DNA of 64,000 bases from Sequoia sempervirens (lineage: Eukaryota > Streptophyta > Pinopsida > Cupressales > Cupressaceae). Location: assembly GCA_007258455.2 (NCBI GenBank), contig VDFB02000001.1, positions 17,294,162 through 17,358,161 on the forward strand. Direction: 5' to 3'. Position 1 is the stretch's first letter. Each line of letters starts with the position of its first letter. The position numbers and the translations under genes were made by a program. This document shows, in pieces, positions 48,061 to 60,059 of the stretch. A model generated the notes under the pieces. That model was not told where the DNA came from. It did not search any database and worked only from the letters and a program-made list of their open reading frames with translations.

Positions 48061-48920
48061 ATCCACTAAAAGATATGAAAAATGTACCCTAACATAGCCT
48101 TACATGTTAAAGGAGAGCTTGAAAAACTCATTGACACAGGTTTCATTCAACCTATTGATTATTCTCCTTGGATCTCCAATATTTTCACAGTCGGTAAACC
48201 TGAAAATCATATTTGGATATGTACAAAATTTTTGTGACTTGAATAAAGCCTCTTTAAAGGACGATTTTTCACTTCCTACTATTGACATGATCATGGATTC
48301 AACTGCTAGACATGTTTTGTTCTCATTCATGGATGGATTTTCTGGTTATAATAAAATATTTATCAACCCACAAGATCAATACAAAACCACATTTACAACT
48401 GTTTGGGGAACGTTTTGTTGGGTTATGATGCCTTTTGGATTAAAGAATGCTGACACAACTTATCAATGAGTAATGACATTGATATTTGATGATTACATAC
48501 ATAAAAATATTCGAAGATTATGTTTATGAAATCCTTGCTAAATCCTTAACATGACAAGACAATGTAACTGTCTTTCGAAAGATCTTTGAACAAATACGCA
48601 AATATAACATGCGATTAAATCTGAAAAAGTGTCTTTGGAGTAGATAGTGGAAAAATATTAGGGTTTATCATATCTCACAAAGGCATTGAGGTGGAAACAA
48701 AGATAATTGATGCCATTATTAACATGCCACCTCCTAAGAACATTTCTTAATTTTTCACATTACAAGGATGAATTCAAGCTATCCATCATTTCATTGCATC
48801 TTTAGCTGATCGCACATTACCCTTCACACATCTTCTTAAAAAGGATGTAATTTTTTCTTGGAATGAGGATTGTAAATAGGGGTTTGAGAGTTTAAAGGAA
48901 TACCTTTCTACCCCACCTAT
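48061..48920 (+). pseudogene. pol: Reverse transcriptase of element 3, inactive
   Basis: The fingers and palm motifs are clear: GELEKLIDTGFIQPIDYSPW (frame before 48180), DLNKASLKDDFSLPTIDMI (near 48240), FSFMDGFSGYNKIFINP (near 48320, first catalytic Asp) and WVMMPFGLKNADTTYQ (48420-48467). The usual YVDDILAKS motif reads YVYEILAKS at 48517-48543, so both catalytic aspartates are lost. IRKYNMRLNLKKC follows at about 48590. At least three frame changes and several stops. The enzyme would copy element RNA into DNA; here it cannot work. Confidence 0.88.
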
Positions 48921-49780
48921 TTTGTAGCTGCTATTCCCAATAAACTATTCATTCTTTATATAGCTACCTTTGCTCATGCTCTTGTAGCATTGTTGGCTCA
49001 ACAAGATGATACTAGAAAAGAACATCATATCTATTACATCAATCAAACTTTAATCGATTATGAAACCCGATACACACTAATTGAAAAATAATGCTTGGGA
49101 CTTGTACTCACCACTAGTAAGTTGTGACATTATTTACTTAATGCAAAAATACAAGTCATAAAATTTTTTTTATCCTATTAAACACATTTTTAATAAAACG
49201 GACCTATTAGGACACTTAGCTAAATGGGTGATGTTGTTAACTAAGTTTGATCTTAATTTTATTTCCCAAAAATCAATCAAAGGAAAAGCCTTGACTGATC
49301 ACTTAGTTGATGCCCCTTCTGCTCTCGCTTTACGTAATCATGACTCTTTTCCTAATGACAGTGTCTTGACAATAGATGTTAAAACATGGGAATTGTATTT
49401 TGATGGCTCCAAGTGTAAAATAGGTTCTGGTGCTGGAGTTGTATTAATTCTACCTCAAAGAAAGCCTATTCCCTTGTTGTATCGATTAAATTTCCTATGT
49501 ACAAATAACATGCAGCTGAGTATGAGGCATTAATTGTTGGATTGTGAGTTACTTTAACCTTGGGTGCAAAAGATATCAAGATCTTTGGTGATTCACAATT
49601 AGTGATTAAACAAATAAATCGAGTATATCAAACTAAACATGACAAATTATCAAAATACAAGGATCTTACAATGTAATTATTAGAGAAGTTTGAATCATTC
49701 TCCATTGATAACATCCCATGCAAAGACAATTGACATGCAGATGTAATGGCGAGTGTAGCCTCTCTTATATCCCCACACGA
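48921..49780 (+). pseudogene. pol: RNase H of element 3
   Basis: First a tether-like part (LALLAQQDDTRKEHHIYYIN, TLIDYETRYTLIEK near 49030-49090). Then the catalytic domain: WELYFDGSKCKIGSGAGVVL (49387-49446), AEYEALIVGL (49514-49543), KDIKIFGDSQLVIKQIN (about 49568-49617) and HADVMASVASL (49735-49767). DGS, AEYEA, GDS and HAD carry the four acidic residues expected, all present. Several stops and a frameshift near 49505 break it. Confidence 0.85.
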
Positions 49781-51140
49781 TCCTTCAATAGACTTCACCT
49801 TTATTATTCATCCAATCATGGAACCTTTGATTAATACCTGATTAGAAGAAGTTTTATTAACAACTCAAGAAGACTCGCAAGAATGGTATGATGCAATATA
49901 TAATTATTTAAAACATGGTACCATTCTTGAACCCACAACAACAAATCCTTGAAATCGTTTACGCAAACTGGTAGGTAAATACATTATCCTCGCTAATGTG
50001 TTGTATAGAAGATCCTTCAATTGTCTCTTACTTAGGTGTCTTAGGGACTCTAAAATTCCTATAGCCCTTGACTAGGCCCATGCTAGTGCCAGTGGGGGTC
50101 ATTTGGAGGACAGTCATTAGTGGAAAAACTCATTTTTATGGGATACTATCGGAGACATATGGAAAAGGACTACTTTTCTTATGTTAAACAATATCACTAA
50201 TTTCAAGAACATATCAATTTGATTCATGCCCTGCTTCTAAGATCTTTGCCCAAATTCCCATTTGGTCATTTTCAGTATGGGGATTAGATCTCATTGGAAA
50301 AATTTCACCACCCTCCTTTGTCGAACATAAATTTATCATTAAAGCAACAAACTACTTCACAAAATGGGTGGAAGCTATTCCTCTTCGATCTACAAGTGTT
50401 GAACTAATTTGTTGCTTCATATTGGAACACATAATTGCTTGCTTTGGATTTCCTTCTGCAATAGTTTTAGACAATGGAACCCCATTCAAGAATAATGACG
50501 TAAATAAATTTCATGAGATATTCAATATTCAACATCGATTTTCCACACCATACTATCCACAAACCAATGGACAAGCTAAAATCACTAATAATATTCTTGA
50601 ATAAATCCTCAAGAAAACTATTAATAAACATCATAAGGATTGGAATACATAGTTGCATTATGCGCTTTGGGCTTATCAAATGAGTGTTATATTATCCACG
50701 GGAACTACACCCTATAACCTTGTTTATAATACTAAAGCAATAAGGCCCTTGGAGTTAGAAATTCCTACACTATGAATTTCTCTTCTAGACCTTATTGATG
50801 ATACCACTTATAAAGAACAAAGATTGCACCAGCTCAAGAGATGCTCAATGAAAAGTGCATCAGTACTCTTGAGCATCTCCAAGATTACATTAAACAATTA
50901 CAACGAAAACACAATAATCAGGTCATTCCTCAGACATTTAGTAAGGTTGATTTCATTCTCCATGAGAACCAACACAATACTAATGTTGACCATGAAGACA
51001 AAGGTAAATTAGCCCTACTTGGTTAGTACCTTACATAATCGATGCCAGTTATGGATCTAGTGCTTACATATTAATAGAGCTCGATGGAACACCCCTTAAG
51101 GAACCTATTAATGCCACACTCTATGTTAGTATTATCTATA
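49781..51140 (+). pseudogene. pol: Integrase of element 3
   Basis: The N-terminal zinc region is degraded (LYRRSFNCLLLRC near 50000-50040, then AHASASGGHLED). The core reads DLIGKISPPSFVEHKFI (about 50287), FTKWVEAIPLRST, IVLDNGTPFKNNDVN (50463-50507) and YYPQTNGQAKITN (50551-50589). The catalytic Glu of NGQAE is Lys here, so the DDE triad is lost. ALWAYQMSVILSTGTTPYNL (50662-50721) and PLELEIPTL match the usual C-terminal part, and ELDGTPLKEPINA ends the polyprotein near 51116. No chromodomain is seen. Confidence 0.87.
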
Positions 51141-51590
51141 GTCTCTTTGAATAGTATGAATGATAAAGCAGTGTTGTCTAAAGTTATTTGGTTACATCCT
51201 AAATACTTTCACATTGCTTCATTCTTGACAAATGATCATGTCTGTGTCTTGAACAATAAGGTCATTATTTTATTTATTTTTATAATTACTTTAAGTTTCA
51301 TACTATTCACCCTCATGTTATGTTGAGTTAAATCCTTATATAGATTATAGGTGTATCTAATTTAACATACTCTCCTTAAAACAACAATGTTGTATCTAAA
51401 GTGAAACTGAAATATGTTTTACATTAGATCACATCTTGATCATGTTAAATCATGTAGACATTAATTAAGTAATCTTACCAAGGTTATTTAATTAATTATA
51501 TTATCATTTAACATTCAGTTCATTAAGAAAAATCACAAAACATCAAATGTTCATATATATATATATACAAAATTTTATGTGCATGTCATC
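51141..51590. other. AT-rich stretch after integrase
   Basis: No gene or family match was seen. A short ATATAT run lies near 51553-51566. Confidence 0.4.
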
Positions 51591-52530
51591 CATATATACA
51601 ACATCACCAAGGTCAATGAGAACTCAACCCCTCGGGGACTAGTGCTCCTGATCTGGTAGCAAGATGTTGGGAGACAATCGTATGTGATTGTGACCATGAC
51701 CTGTAGTATCTAAGTGCAAACTATAGGCCTTGTATCCATCTAAGGGCCACCTGATGCTTGTTTGTTATTTTCTCCCTCTCTTCCTATAGCCATGATACCT
51801 CTTCTTGTAGTCTCTCCACCTCTGCTAGGGTTTGGGATGACTATCCTGTAGTCTCAACTTGGAAAAGTCATCTCCTCACACTCTCATATGTTGCATGTAG
51901 CCTTGTGAATGGTCTCAGTGACTTTGGCTCCTCCTACACGATAAGTGGGGGTACATAGTCTAGATCCATCTCCTCCTCGTCGATGGATGCAAGCACTATC
52001 TCTGTAGTATCCTAATGATAGAACTCACTCCAATCTCTCGGGGCTCCTACAAGGTAGAAACAATAATTAATCAATACACATCATCATATATATGTATGAA
52101 ATGTAAGCACTAACATAAAGTAAATACATAAATTAAATATCATCACCTATATCTCCAACAGGCTAAGGGATATCAACCTCATCCTCTCTGGGGGGCATCA
52201 AGGATGTGCTAGCCTCTCCATGACCATGGGTATTGATCTATATTGTGGCTGTTGCACATGATATGGTCACATGAATATGTGAGGACTCTATCCACTCATG
52301 TCGATCCTCAGCTGCTACCTCATCAAAATTAGGTCCTTTGTGACCATGGGTACTAATGTCTGTTATGGTTGTTGCACATGATCTAGTAACATGAATATGT
52401 GAGGACTCTTCCCACTCATGTCGATCCTTAGTTGCTACCTTGTGTTGATCCTCTGCTAACAGTGTTGGGGCTAGATCTATCAAGAAACTCAACTATCTCC
52501 CCCTAGTCGTTGTCGTGATCGGGTGGATAC
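51591..52530 (-). pseudogene. Unrecognised minus-strand coding remnant with 40-residue tandem repeats
   Basis: Codon-like sequence on the minus strand falls in two blocks (52492-52160 and 52047-51600) separated by an AT-rich stretch with intron-like borders (CTCCTACAAG-type edges). The first block opens at 52492 (MSFLIDLAPTLLAEDQHKVA) and holds two copies of a 40-residue unit (EDRHEWEESSHIHVTRSCAT and EDRHEWIESSHIHVTISCAT). I do not know the family. It interrupts element 3 between integrase and 3' LTR, so it is probably a captured or inserted sequence. Confidence 0.4.
52221..52460 (-). repeat. Two 120-bp tandem direct repeats
   Basis: TGACCATGGGTA begins copies at 52221 and 52341. They agree over about 110 bases, including GTTGCACATGAT, ACATGAATATGTGAGGACTC and CACTCATGTCGATCCT. 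The period of 120 is a multiple of three, so the encoded protein repeats in frame. Confidence 0.9.
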
Positions 52531-52661
52531 CTATCAAAATTACACAAATATGCTCTAAAAACTCATCTAAAATCTTCAATTTTTCAATTATTCATCATGC
52601 AAGTGTACTATAGCTATCCTAGTGTGCTTTCCTAAAGGCCCTAGACACTTTAGAACCCTTT

Positions 52662-52735
52662 TGGGACACTTGGAAAAGAAATGGGACACTTTGCGAACAA
52701 AAGGGACACTTCACGAAAAAAGGGGACACTTTGCA
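52662..52735 (+). repeat. Short tandem repeats of GGGACACTT
   Basis: Four copies of GGGACACTT(T/C) spaced about 20-21 bases apart (near 52664, 52683, 52704 and 52725), separated by A-rich text. Confidence 0.75.
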
Positions 52736-52744
52736 ATTTTTTTT

Positions 52745-53498
52745 TCCAAGATCCTAAATTAACCTATGTATGTATAAAAATCATATAATCATTACAAAGT
52801 CACTAAGAAAACTTTTAGAATCAACTCACCTCGTAATGTTGCTCACCGCGTACCACCTGGTCTCAAAGCACATCCAATCTTGCAAGCTCGTAATCCCATC
52901 TATTCAGCATCTTCTCATCTCACTCATCACTCTCAAGCTACAAGAAGGTAAAATGCAATAGTAAGTGACAAATTACTCTACTTTCCTCTCTTTTCACTAT
53001 TTTCATCCCTTTTACTCTTATGCATTAACATAGGGTTATTTTCTATCTTAAGAGTTAAAAAGTACTTTCTCTTCAAATCAACATAACTAGAGCTAGTGAA
53101 CTCTATTTGTGACACCGTTTGTTGTGTTGGAATTGTAACTTCCACCCTGACATCATTACTCATCCATCGTTATGAGGCATGGTACTTGGAAATACCCTAC
53201 GATGTGATTGATTCTATTTGATGTGGCTAGATTGCTACCTTTATTCCACCTCTGTGAAGCAAGCAGAATCAAGGGGGCATACCTCTACCCTTGAATTTCA
53301 TTCCTAGAAGTTAGATAAAAGGATTTTTGGAAAAATAATGAAATTGTGTTGAAGGATGAAGTTCCTAATGTTGTGGTTTTGCAAATAACTACACTTGGAA
53401 CTTCATTCTCCTGCCATTGAATAAGTATTCTTTTATGCAATAAAGTGTACCATTTAGAGTCCTTTAGCTTGCATATACATGTAGATTCATATGGGTGC
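52745..53498. other. Unassigned stretch before the element 3 3' LTR
   Basis: Short open frames on both strands lack motifs. The part from about 53200 on may be the original 3' untranslated region of element 3. Nothing more can be said. Confidence 0.35.
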
Positions 53499-53513
53499 TA
53501 AAGCAGGGCTAAA
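53499..53513 (+). promoter_or_regulatory. Degenerate polypurine tract of element 3
   Basis: TAAAGCAGGGCTAAA directly before the LTR start TGTGGCATAG. It differs from AAAGTGGGGGCTAAA of element 2 by two transitions. Confidence 0.7.
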
Positions 53514-54378
53514 TGTGGCATAGAAAATTGGACACTCTTGGAAAAAGAGACAATTTCATGCTTAATTTGGACCTACTTTTGAGTACCCTTGTACTAATCA
53601 TTCTTCAAAACAACATTTATAGGCCCCTAAGATCCATTATTTTTGATCTAGAAGCCCATTTCACTTAAAAATCATACAAATCCCAACAAATAATGCATAA
53701 TTCATTCATATCTCAAAAACCCACCTACAGAAACCACAAGTGGGACCCATTTGCAACCTTGGGTGAATGAGTCCCTTTTGGGAAAAATTTCAATTTCAAA
53801 CTAGAAACTCACCAACTTAATTCAATGTTTTAGTCGATGTCAGCCTCTTAGGTGTAAATAATGGAAAATTAGGTATTGATGCCTATAAATACACATTTTT
53901 AGGTCATTTTTGGGGGATCTTTATCCAATTTTACAAAGAAAATTCAAAGTCAAGTTTTGAGAATCTTCCACAAGAAGTTTCATTAGTATTTTCTACAACA
54001 AAGTTGAAGCTTTGAGATAGCAAGCTATGGTTTTTGCAAGTCTTCAAGCTCACTTCTCATTCAAGATCTTCCATTGCAAAGGATTGATCATAGATGCCTA
54101 TGGTGAATCATGGAGAAATCTAGGTTGAGGAGATTCCACTAGCCATCAAATCAAGCCTAAAGACTTTTTTTCAAAGTGATTCCATATTCCATTTTCACTC
54201 TATCTTTAGATTTAAGGTTTTCATGTCATTAATTCACATTTAAAATGTTGTAGGGTTTCTTATATTGAAGTCTTGCATCATTCGAGTTCCTTTAAACAAT
54301 CTTATTCTAGCACAATAGAATATGGTTTTACTTTACTTTAGATTTTCCTAGTCTCATATGCACTTAGGGCTAGGGTTT
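53514..54378 (+). repeat. Element 3 3' LTR, truncated
   Basis: Matches 43741-44660 with moderate divergence and stops after GGGCTAGGGTTTTTGT. The last 700 bases of the LTR are missing. Confidence 0.82.
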
Positions 54379-54436
54379 TTGTTGCAAAAAAAAGGACAGA
54401 CAACTGAGAGGGGGGGTGAATCAGTTGTCACATAAT
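54379..54436. other. Short junction fragment between elements 3 and 4
   Basis: TGCAAAAAAAAGGACAGACA then ACTGAGAGGGGGGGTGAATC belongs to neither LTR. It may be the remnant of another insertion. Confidence 0.4.
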
Positions 54437-56053
54437 TGTGTCATCAAAAAATGGACCCTCGTCATTTTCATGGTCTTTTAGGTCTTGTTTCATAGTGTTG
54501 GAACTATGTTGCTTTAATTTCATGATGTATCTTGGCTTCAAAATTATTATTTTGGTGCTAAAATTAAAAGAATGACGTCTTGTGAAGGTGTTGTGAATTT
54601 TTGTAAGAAATTTCTACATTCTTCTAAACTCTATTTAATGCAATTCACCTAAAAACCACCTTTTCAATCATTAACAAGTCCTATTTTGAAGTGTTCTAAA
54701 GTCTTGTAACAAGATTTCATGCTTTTCTTGGCATATTTTCACTATTTACACCCTTCTCATGCTTTATTTTCTCTCTTTATTCCCTCATATGCTTATATTA
54801 ATTGTATTTTTGGGTCTTATCCTGAAAACAACATTAAAAATAACATTATTCCTGACACTTGGTTTTGGGTCCTAGGTGGGACTCATTCACTAAGGGTGGC
54901 AAATGAGTCCCCCTTGGCCCCAAATTCAAAATATTTCAAAATTTCTTATAGGATTTTAGTCAAATTCACTTCATGTCGGCCTGTGATGAGGTATGGACAG
55001 ATAGTAAGGCACAATATTTGTATAAATATGTGATGTTAACCTCATTTTACATCTCTCCTAACACAATTCAAGAAATCTTCTCATTCAAGCATACCTTCAA
55101 GCACTCAAGTGTTCTACATCATCAATTCAAGCACTTTGGAGTAGCCATTGACATCACTTCAAATTTGTATATTCAAGGATTTTGTAAGTTTGTAATACTT
55201 TCATGTTATTCATTTATCATTTCCTTTTCATTTCATTTATTTCTATTGGGTTTGATTACCAAAGTGGGGTTTGACCAAGGAAAACCCCTATTCACTAACC
55301 CTTAACCACTTTTCCCCTTTGTGCATGTGTATTTGCAGCTTTGTTTTGCATATTTAATCCGTTTAAAGGTGTTGAAAAGTGGAATTCAAGTCAACTAGGC
55401 TCTTCAAGTTAACTCATCATATTTTCAAGCATTTTGAGTGTTTTTTGTTTGTATTCTATAGAATTGACCTTGACAACCTAATATTTAGACATTGCCAAAT
55501 TTGGAGTAGCAATGTTGTCTCTTGATTTTCCAGAAATCTTAGGGAAGACTAATTCACCACCCATTGTGAATGAGTCCTGTTTAAAATATGAAAATTTGCA
55601 TTTTGTCATAAATCAACTCCCGGGTGTTAGAAATTAGTTCCTGACACATTTTCAACAGTAGGAGGATTGATTCACCACCCTTGACAAATGAGTCCCACTG
55701 TGAAAAACTCATCAACATTCTAGACACTCCAGAAAGCTAATACAACATCAAGGTGCACTCAAATTTTACCCCGTACCTTTTGTTCTACATATTTCTTTCA
55801 ATTTCTTCATCTTTCATAGTTGTTTGCATATGACAGTGTGTATTCAAACATAGCTAAAATTTCACTTTAACATTCATTATAGATCATTTTAATAATTCAA
55901 TTGCTTTTATATTAGTTCATTTACATCACATTACATTGCATACATCCTAGTTTAAATGTGCTTAAGCATTTTAGAACCCATAATCTCTCTCTTTCTAGGT
56001 GAAAAACCCTAGGAAGAGAGCTAGCATTTTGGGTTCCTAAAATCTATGTCATA
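54437..56053 (+). repeat. Element 4 5' LTR
   Basis: Starts TGTGTCATCAAAAAATGGAC (TGTGACATGAAAAAATGG in the partner) and ends ATGTCATA. Hairpins lie at 54878-54910, about 55546-55577 and 55662-55696. The GGGGTTTGACCAAGGAAAAC block is at 55266-55285. Confidence 0.88.
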
Positions 56054-56056
56054 TTT

Positions 56057-56069
56057 TGGTGAGCCTAAC
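56057..56069 (+). promoter_or_regulatory. Primer-binding site of element 4
   Basis: TGGTGAGCCTAAC, three bases after the LTR, differs by two transitions from the TGGTGAACCTGAC of elements 1 and 2. Confidence 0.75.
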
Positions 56070-56332
56070 TCTTGAAAAATTTGAAACTTTTGATTCCATT
56101 CATATCTTGCATCCTAGTTTTCATTTACATTGAAATTCAATTAGGAAATTGATTGGTTATTGCATTCTAGGATCTTTCATTTTGCATTAGTGAAAAACTT
56201 ATTTAGTTTTCACTCTTGCATTCAAATTCATTGAAAAAACTGAAACTTTGCATTCTTTGTCTGTATTTTCATTTTGAAAAAGAATTTAAATCATTCTTAA
56301 ACTTTTGAAAAATCCAAAAAAATTGCATCCTA

Positions 56333-56364
56333 GGACTCATTCGCCACCGAGGACGAATCAGTCC
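56333..56364 (+). other. Leader hairpin of element 4
   Basis: GGACTCATTCGCC, loop, GGACGAATCAGTCC: the stem is close to complete with one or two mismatches. It lies 264 bases after the primer-binding site. Confidence 0.72.
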
Positions 56365-56528
56365 CTCTACATATTTTAGACATTAATTTTGCATTGTTTA
56401 TGGCATTTTCCTGCATTTTTGTTTCCTGTATTTACATCTCTGTTATAGTTAGCAGATTTTTTGTTATTGGAATTTTACATTCTTAGATTAGCTTGCATTT
56501 CCATTCACCCTTTCCTTGTGGTACTTGC

Positions 56529-59500
56529 ATGAGTGTTTGGTGCCTTGTTGATAACACTTTAGTAAGAAGAATTTCTAGACTCATGGCATCCCACAATAGC
56601 ACTTTCGTTGTGGACCTTGGGATCTCATGAGCTCCTACTTCTGGTATGGACAATGGTGCATTAGGTCCTGAAAATACCGCTTCCATGCCTTCCCCTTTTG
56701 ATCCTATTCATGTTCACAATCAAAACAAGTGTCTCCCACAAGAAAAGGTTATTAACATTCATGAGGACTTTGCACATTTACAACAAGACTTGTCCCTTGG
56801 AAACATTTCCACCACTGCTCTACCTACTATTGAGAACCTTCATCACTTAATTGAAAGTGATGATGGCTTGCAAGTGCTAAAACAAATATTTGGAATTTAT
56901 AATAAACATGCCTCTTCTAATACTCCATCAACAAACACTCCTATCACCCAAGGAGAAGCTCAAGTTCCTCCTCCTTCAACCATAGCTTCCATACCAACTT
57001 ATACCAATCTCCAAGTCCATACAACTTTACATCAATCCAATTATGTTGCTACTTCTTTCCCGATTTCCACTAGCATTCCTACTCCTTTTGTGGCATCACA
57101 ACCTCCTTCCACCACTTTCCCACCCCTTAATATTCCTTCCACTTCCCCTAATATCACCTATACTCCATCACCATTTTCACTTCCATCTCAACCACATTAT
57201 CCTGATCCCTTCATGACACAACTCCTTAACACTATTTCATCCATGCAACACCAACTTGCCACCATTAGTCAAGTTCAAATTATTCCAACCACATATCTTG
57301 TTTGCAACAGCCTCTTATCATTAGACATATTACGTACCCTGTTTCCATAAGGAATAGAAATGTCGAGGTTTAAGAAATATGGAGGAAAAGGAGATCCTAT
57401 AAACCATGTCAATGCTTTTACTACATTGTGTTGTGATTTTGTCCTTGATGATAAACTTTTAGCAAAAATCTTTCCAAGGACCTTGAAAGATATTACCTTA
57501 GAATAGTTTTCCATCTTTCCTAATCATTCCATCCATTCATTTAATGAATTGGTGGAAGCTTTCATTAATCACTTTCAAGTCCCCATGACACCTAAAAATA
57601 CAATGGATGACCTTATGAGATGTAGACAAAACACAGATGAAAAAGTGACAAATTTCATCTCCCGTTATTAGTCCTTATATGCTCAAGTTGATGTCCAAAT
57701 TCCAGATGCACATCTGCAAAAGATGTTTATTGAGAATTTGCACACTAACCTTCAAGATAAACTTACCATGATGAAATTCACTTCATTCATTCATTTTTGC
57801 ACAACCTTATGTGATTATGAAAATTTAGTTTCAAGTTGTGAGTCAAAATCCACATCTAACCAAGTTGACAAACCTGAACATAACAATCCAGACCAAAAAA
57901 ACACACAAAAATTTTGCAAACCTAACTGAGGTTTCTTAAAATTTAGTTCACCTCCTTTACCCCAAACACAACCAACTTCACAAGTTCAAAATTCAATGGC
58001 CGCCTCTAAAATAGTCGTTCCTTATCATTATGGTGATACAAATAGACATTTCACCCCTTTACCTGACACCCTCCATCAGACAATGAACCAACTCATCCAA
58101 AAATGCATGCTTACCTTACCACCTATTCGATCACTTGATCCTAATCAACCCCTACCTCCTACCTTCAATCCTAATGGTTATTGTAATTTTCATCATCAAA
58201 ATGGCCACAACACTAAACATTGTAAGTGTCTTAAACATCTAGTCCAAGACCTCATTGATTCGAGTGAATTGACCTTTATGGGTGTTAATGATCAAGGTAA
58301 TAAGTCTATTGCACCTCCAAACCAAAATCTCCAAATCTTCACCAACCCTATGCCTAAGCATACTACCTCGTTTATCAAGGCTAGTGAACCATCCAAGCCT
58401 GATGTGATGACTATTGATACACACAATGAATAGCCTGATACATCTCCTCCTATTCCCCAAGCTAGTCCTATGAATAAAATTGTTGCTACGATAGACATTA
58501 TCCCTCGCAAGGGCCAAACCACTAAGTCTCTTGATATTACTTTTTCTACTAAAGACATACTACAAAAGCTTCCTAATGGTCCTCTCTACATAGCTGGCAG
58601 AATCTATGATAAACCTACTAATGGGAAATTAATAGATCTCACTTGTGGTGAGAATGTGATCACAAAATAATTTCTAGTATTACATGATCTATATATCAAG
58701 ATAACTATAATCCACCAATTGAATGGCTCAAAACACAACATGGTTTTGCATGCCCTATGACTACATCGATCATACTACCATTACACATAGGACCTAAGAC
58801 TTTGGAGGTAACATTTTCTATTATTCCACAAATCTGACTAATTTCATTTGTAGCTAGGCCTTCCTTGGCTTTGCTCAATGAAAGCGGTCCCATCAGTCAT
58901 TCACAAGTGCTTAAAATTTTCACATGGAAATTAGGTAGTCACCATACACCATAGTGGATTTATTCCTTTATCTTCCAATGGTAACCTTTCATTAGAAGCC
59001 TTTTGGCCTACACCCATCAAACCTATCACCCCTTGAAAGGACTTCTTTTACATTGCTTATCAAAAGTTTCAAACTAAAAAAATCGCTAAATTATCTCTTC
59101 ATAATACATCTACGTCCACTTCCAATCCTCTTGTCCTAGATGAAAACATGATTTCACTTGAGCATGACATTAAATAAACCAACACAATTTCAAAAAAAAT
59201 CCCTCTAGACCCTTTCCCACCATGGTTTAAATGACAAATAGAACCTAACACAAATCCTACTCAGCCTCCTTGAACCAACCAAGTATATAAAGAAAAAGAG
59301 AAAGTGGTTGATCCCTCTTCTTTGGTTTCTTTGATTCTTCCCCCTTAAAAAGTAGACAAATCTATACCGACTCAATCCGCTCTTACACCTCAACAATTGT
59401 AAAACCGAATTAAACAAAACCGTGGTGCTAGGGAATGAAGGTGTTGTCATCATCTCCTTGCTTGTCAATCTTGCCTAACAGACAATAAAGAAAATCAACC

Positions 59501-59897
59501 TATACCCTTGATAGAAGTAATAGATGATCACTTTCCCTCTCCTGAGCAACCAAATGATAGTCCTATACCACCATCACAACAAAACAAGCATATTAAACAA
59601 CCACTACTTTTGTTACATCCATCCTTAGAAATCACCCTTCGTCCTCCCACCCTTATTAAGTATCTTGATGATGATGATGATGATGATGGGAAAATTGCTA
59701 AAATATACGAAGAAATAAACAATTATTTAAACTCTTTATTTTTGTCTACGATGAATTTAAATGATAAATCCTCTCTACCAAGTGAAGAACCTAGTAAAAA
59801 CCCTAGTTCAGCACTTGAGATTCTTCCTTTGGATAGTCAACAGCATTCGCATTGTACTAAAAATTATTGGGAGGTGGATGACTTGTTAGATGAGTGA
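56529..59897 (+). pseudogene. gag: Gag-derived polyprotein of element 4
   Basis: ATG 56529 opens MSVWCLVDNTLVRRISRLMA. It reads through a stop at 56628 and a long Pro/Ser/Thr region (to 57300) to the Retrotrans_gag domain (57355-57690; KYGGKGDPINHVNAFTTLCC, FNELVEAFINHFQVPMTPKN). The zinc knuckle YCNFHHQNGHNTKHC is at 58178-58222. The protease-like part is near 58470-58920 and has GKLIDLTCGENVITK where LIDTGSS would be expected. The acidic tail ends WEVDDLLDE and TGA at 59897. At least seven in-frame stops and several frameshifts. Order, length and C-terminus match element 1, so the gag-only layout is ancestral to both. Confidence 0.85.
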
Positions 59898-60059
59898 TTT
59901 TCCTTTGCCTAGCTTGTCCTTTCCCCTTTTTCTTCTTTCTTTTTATATGTCTATCATGTTTCCCTGTATCGTGTGTTTTATATTTCCTTCTCTTTGTACA
60001 CTTCTTCTATTTGTATCTCTATTCTTCTATTTTTTGTGCCTTATACTTTTCATTTTTGT

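Larger units (their letters stand above)
43741..54378 (+). mobile_element. Element 3: pol-bearing gypsy-type LTR retrotransposon
   Basis: The 5' LTR (43741-45370) and a truncated 3' LTR (53514-54378) start with the same TATGGCATAG/TGTGGCATAG text. Between them on the plus strand lie protease, RT, RNase H and integrase in the Ty3/gypsy order, all with stops or frameshifts. No Retrotrans_gag domain is seen, and the primer-binding site is deleted. About 2 kb of unrelated sequence (51350-53480) stands between integrase and the 3' LTR. The 3' LTR is cut off where element 4 begins. Confidence 0.85.

Noticed and set aside
54719..55305. Open frames of 104-110 codons in the element 4 LTR
   Set aside because: The matching LTR at 61704-63328 has a similar frame only where the DNA is alike, with indels breaking it; no protein motif is present, so it is LTR sequence, not a gene.
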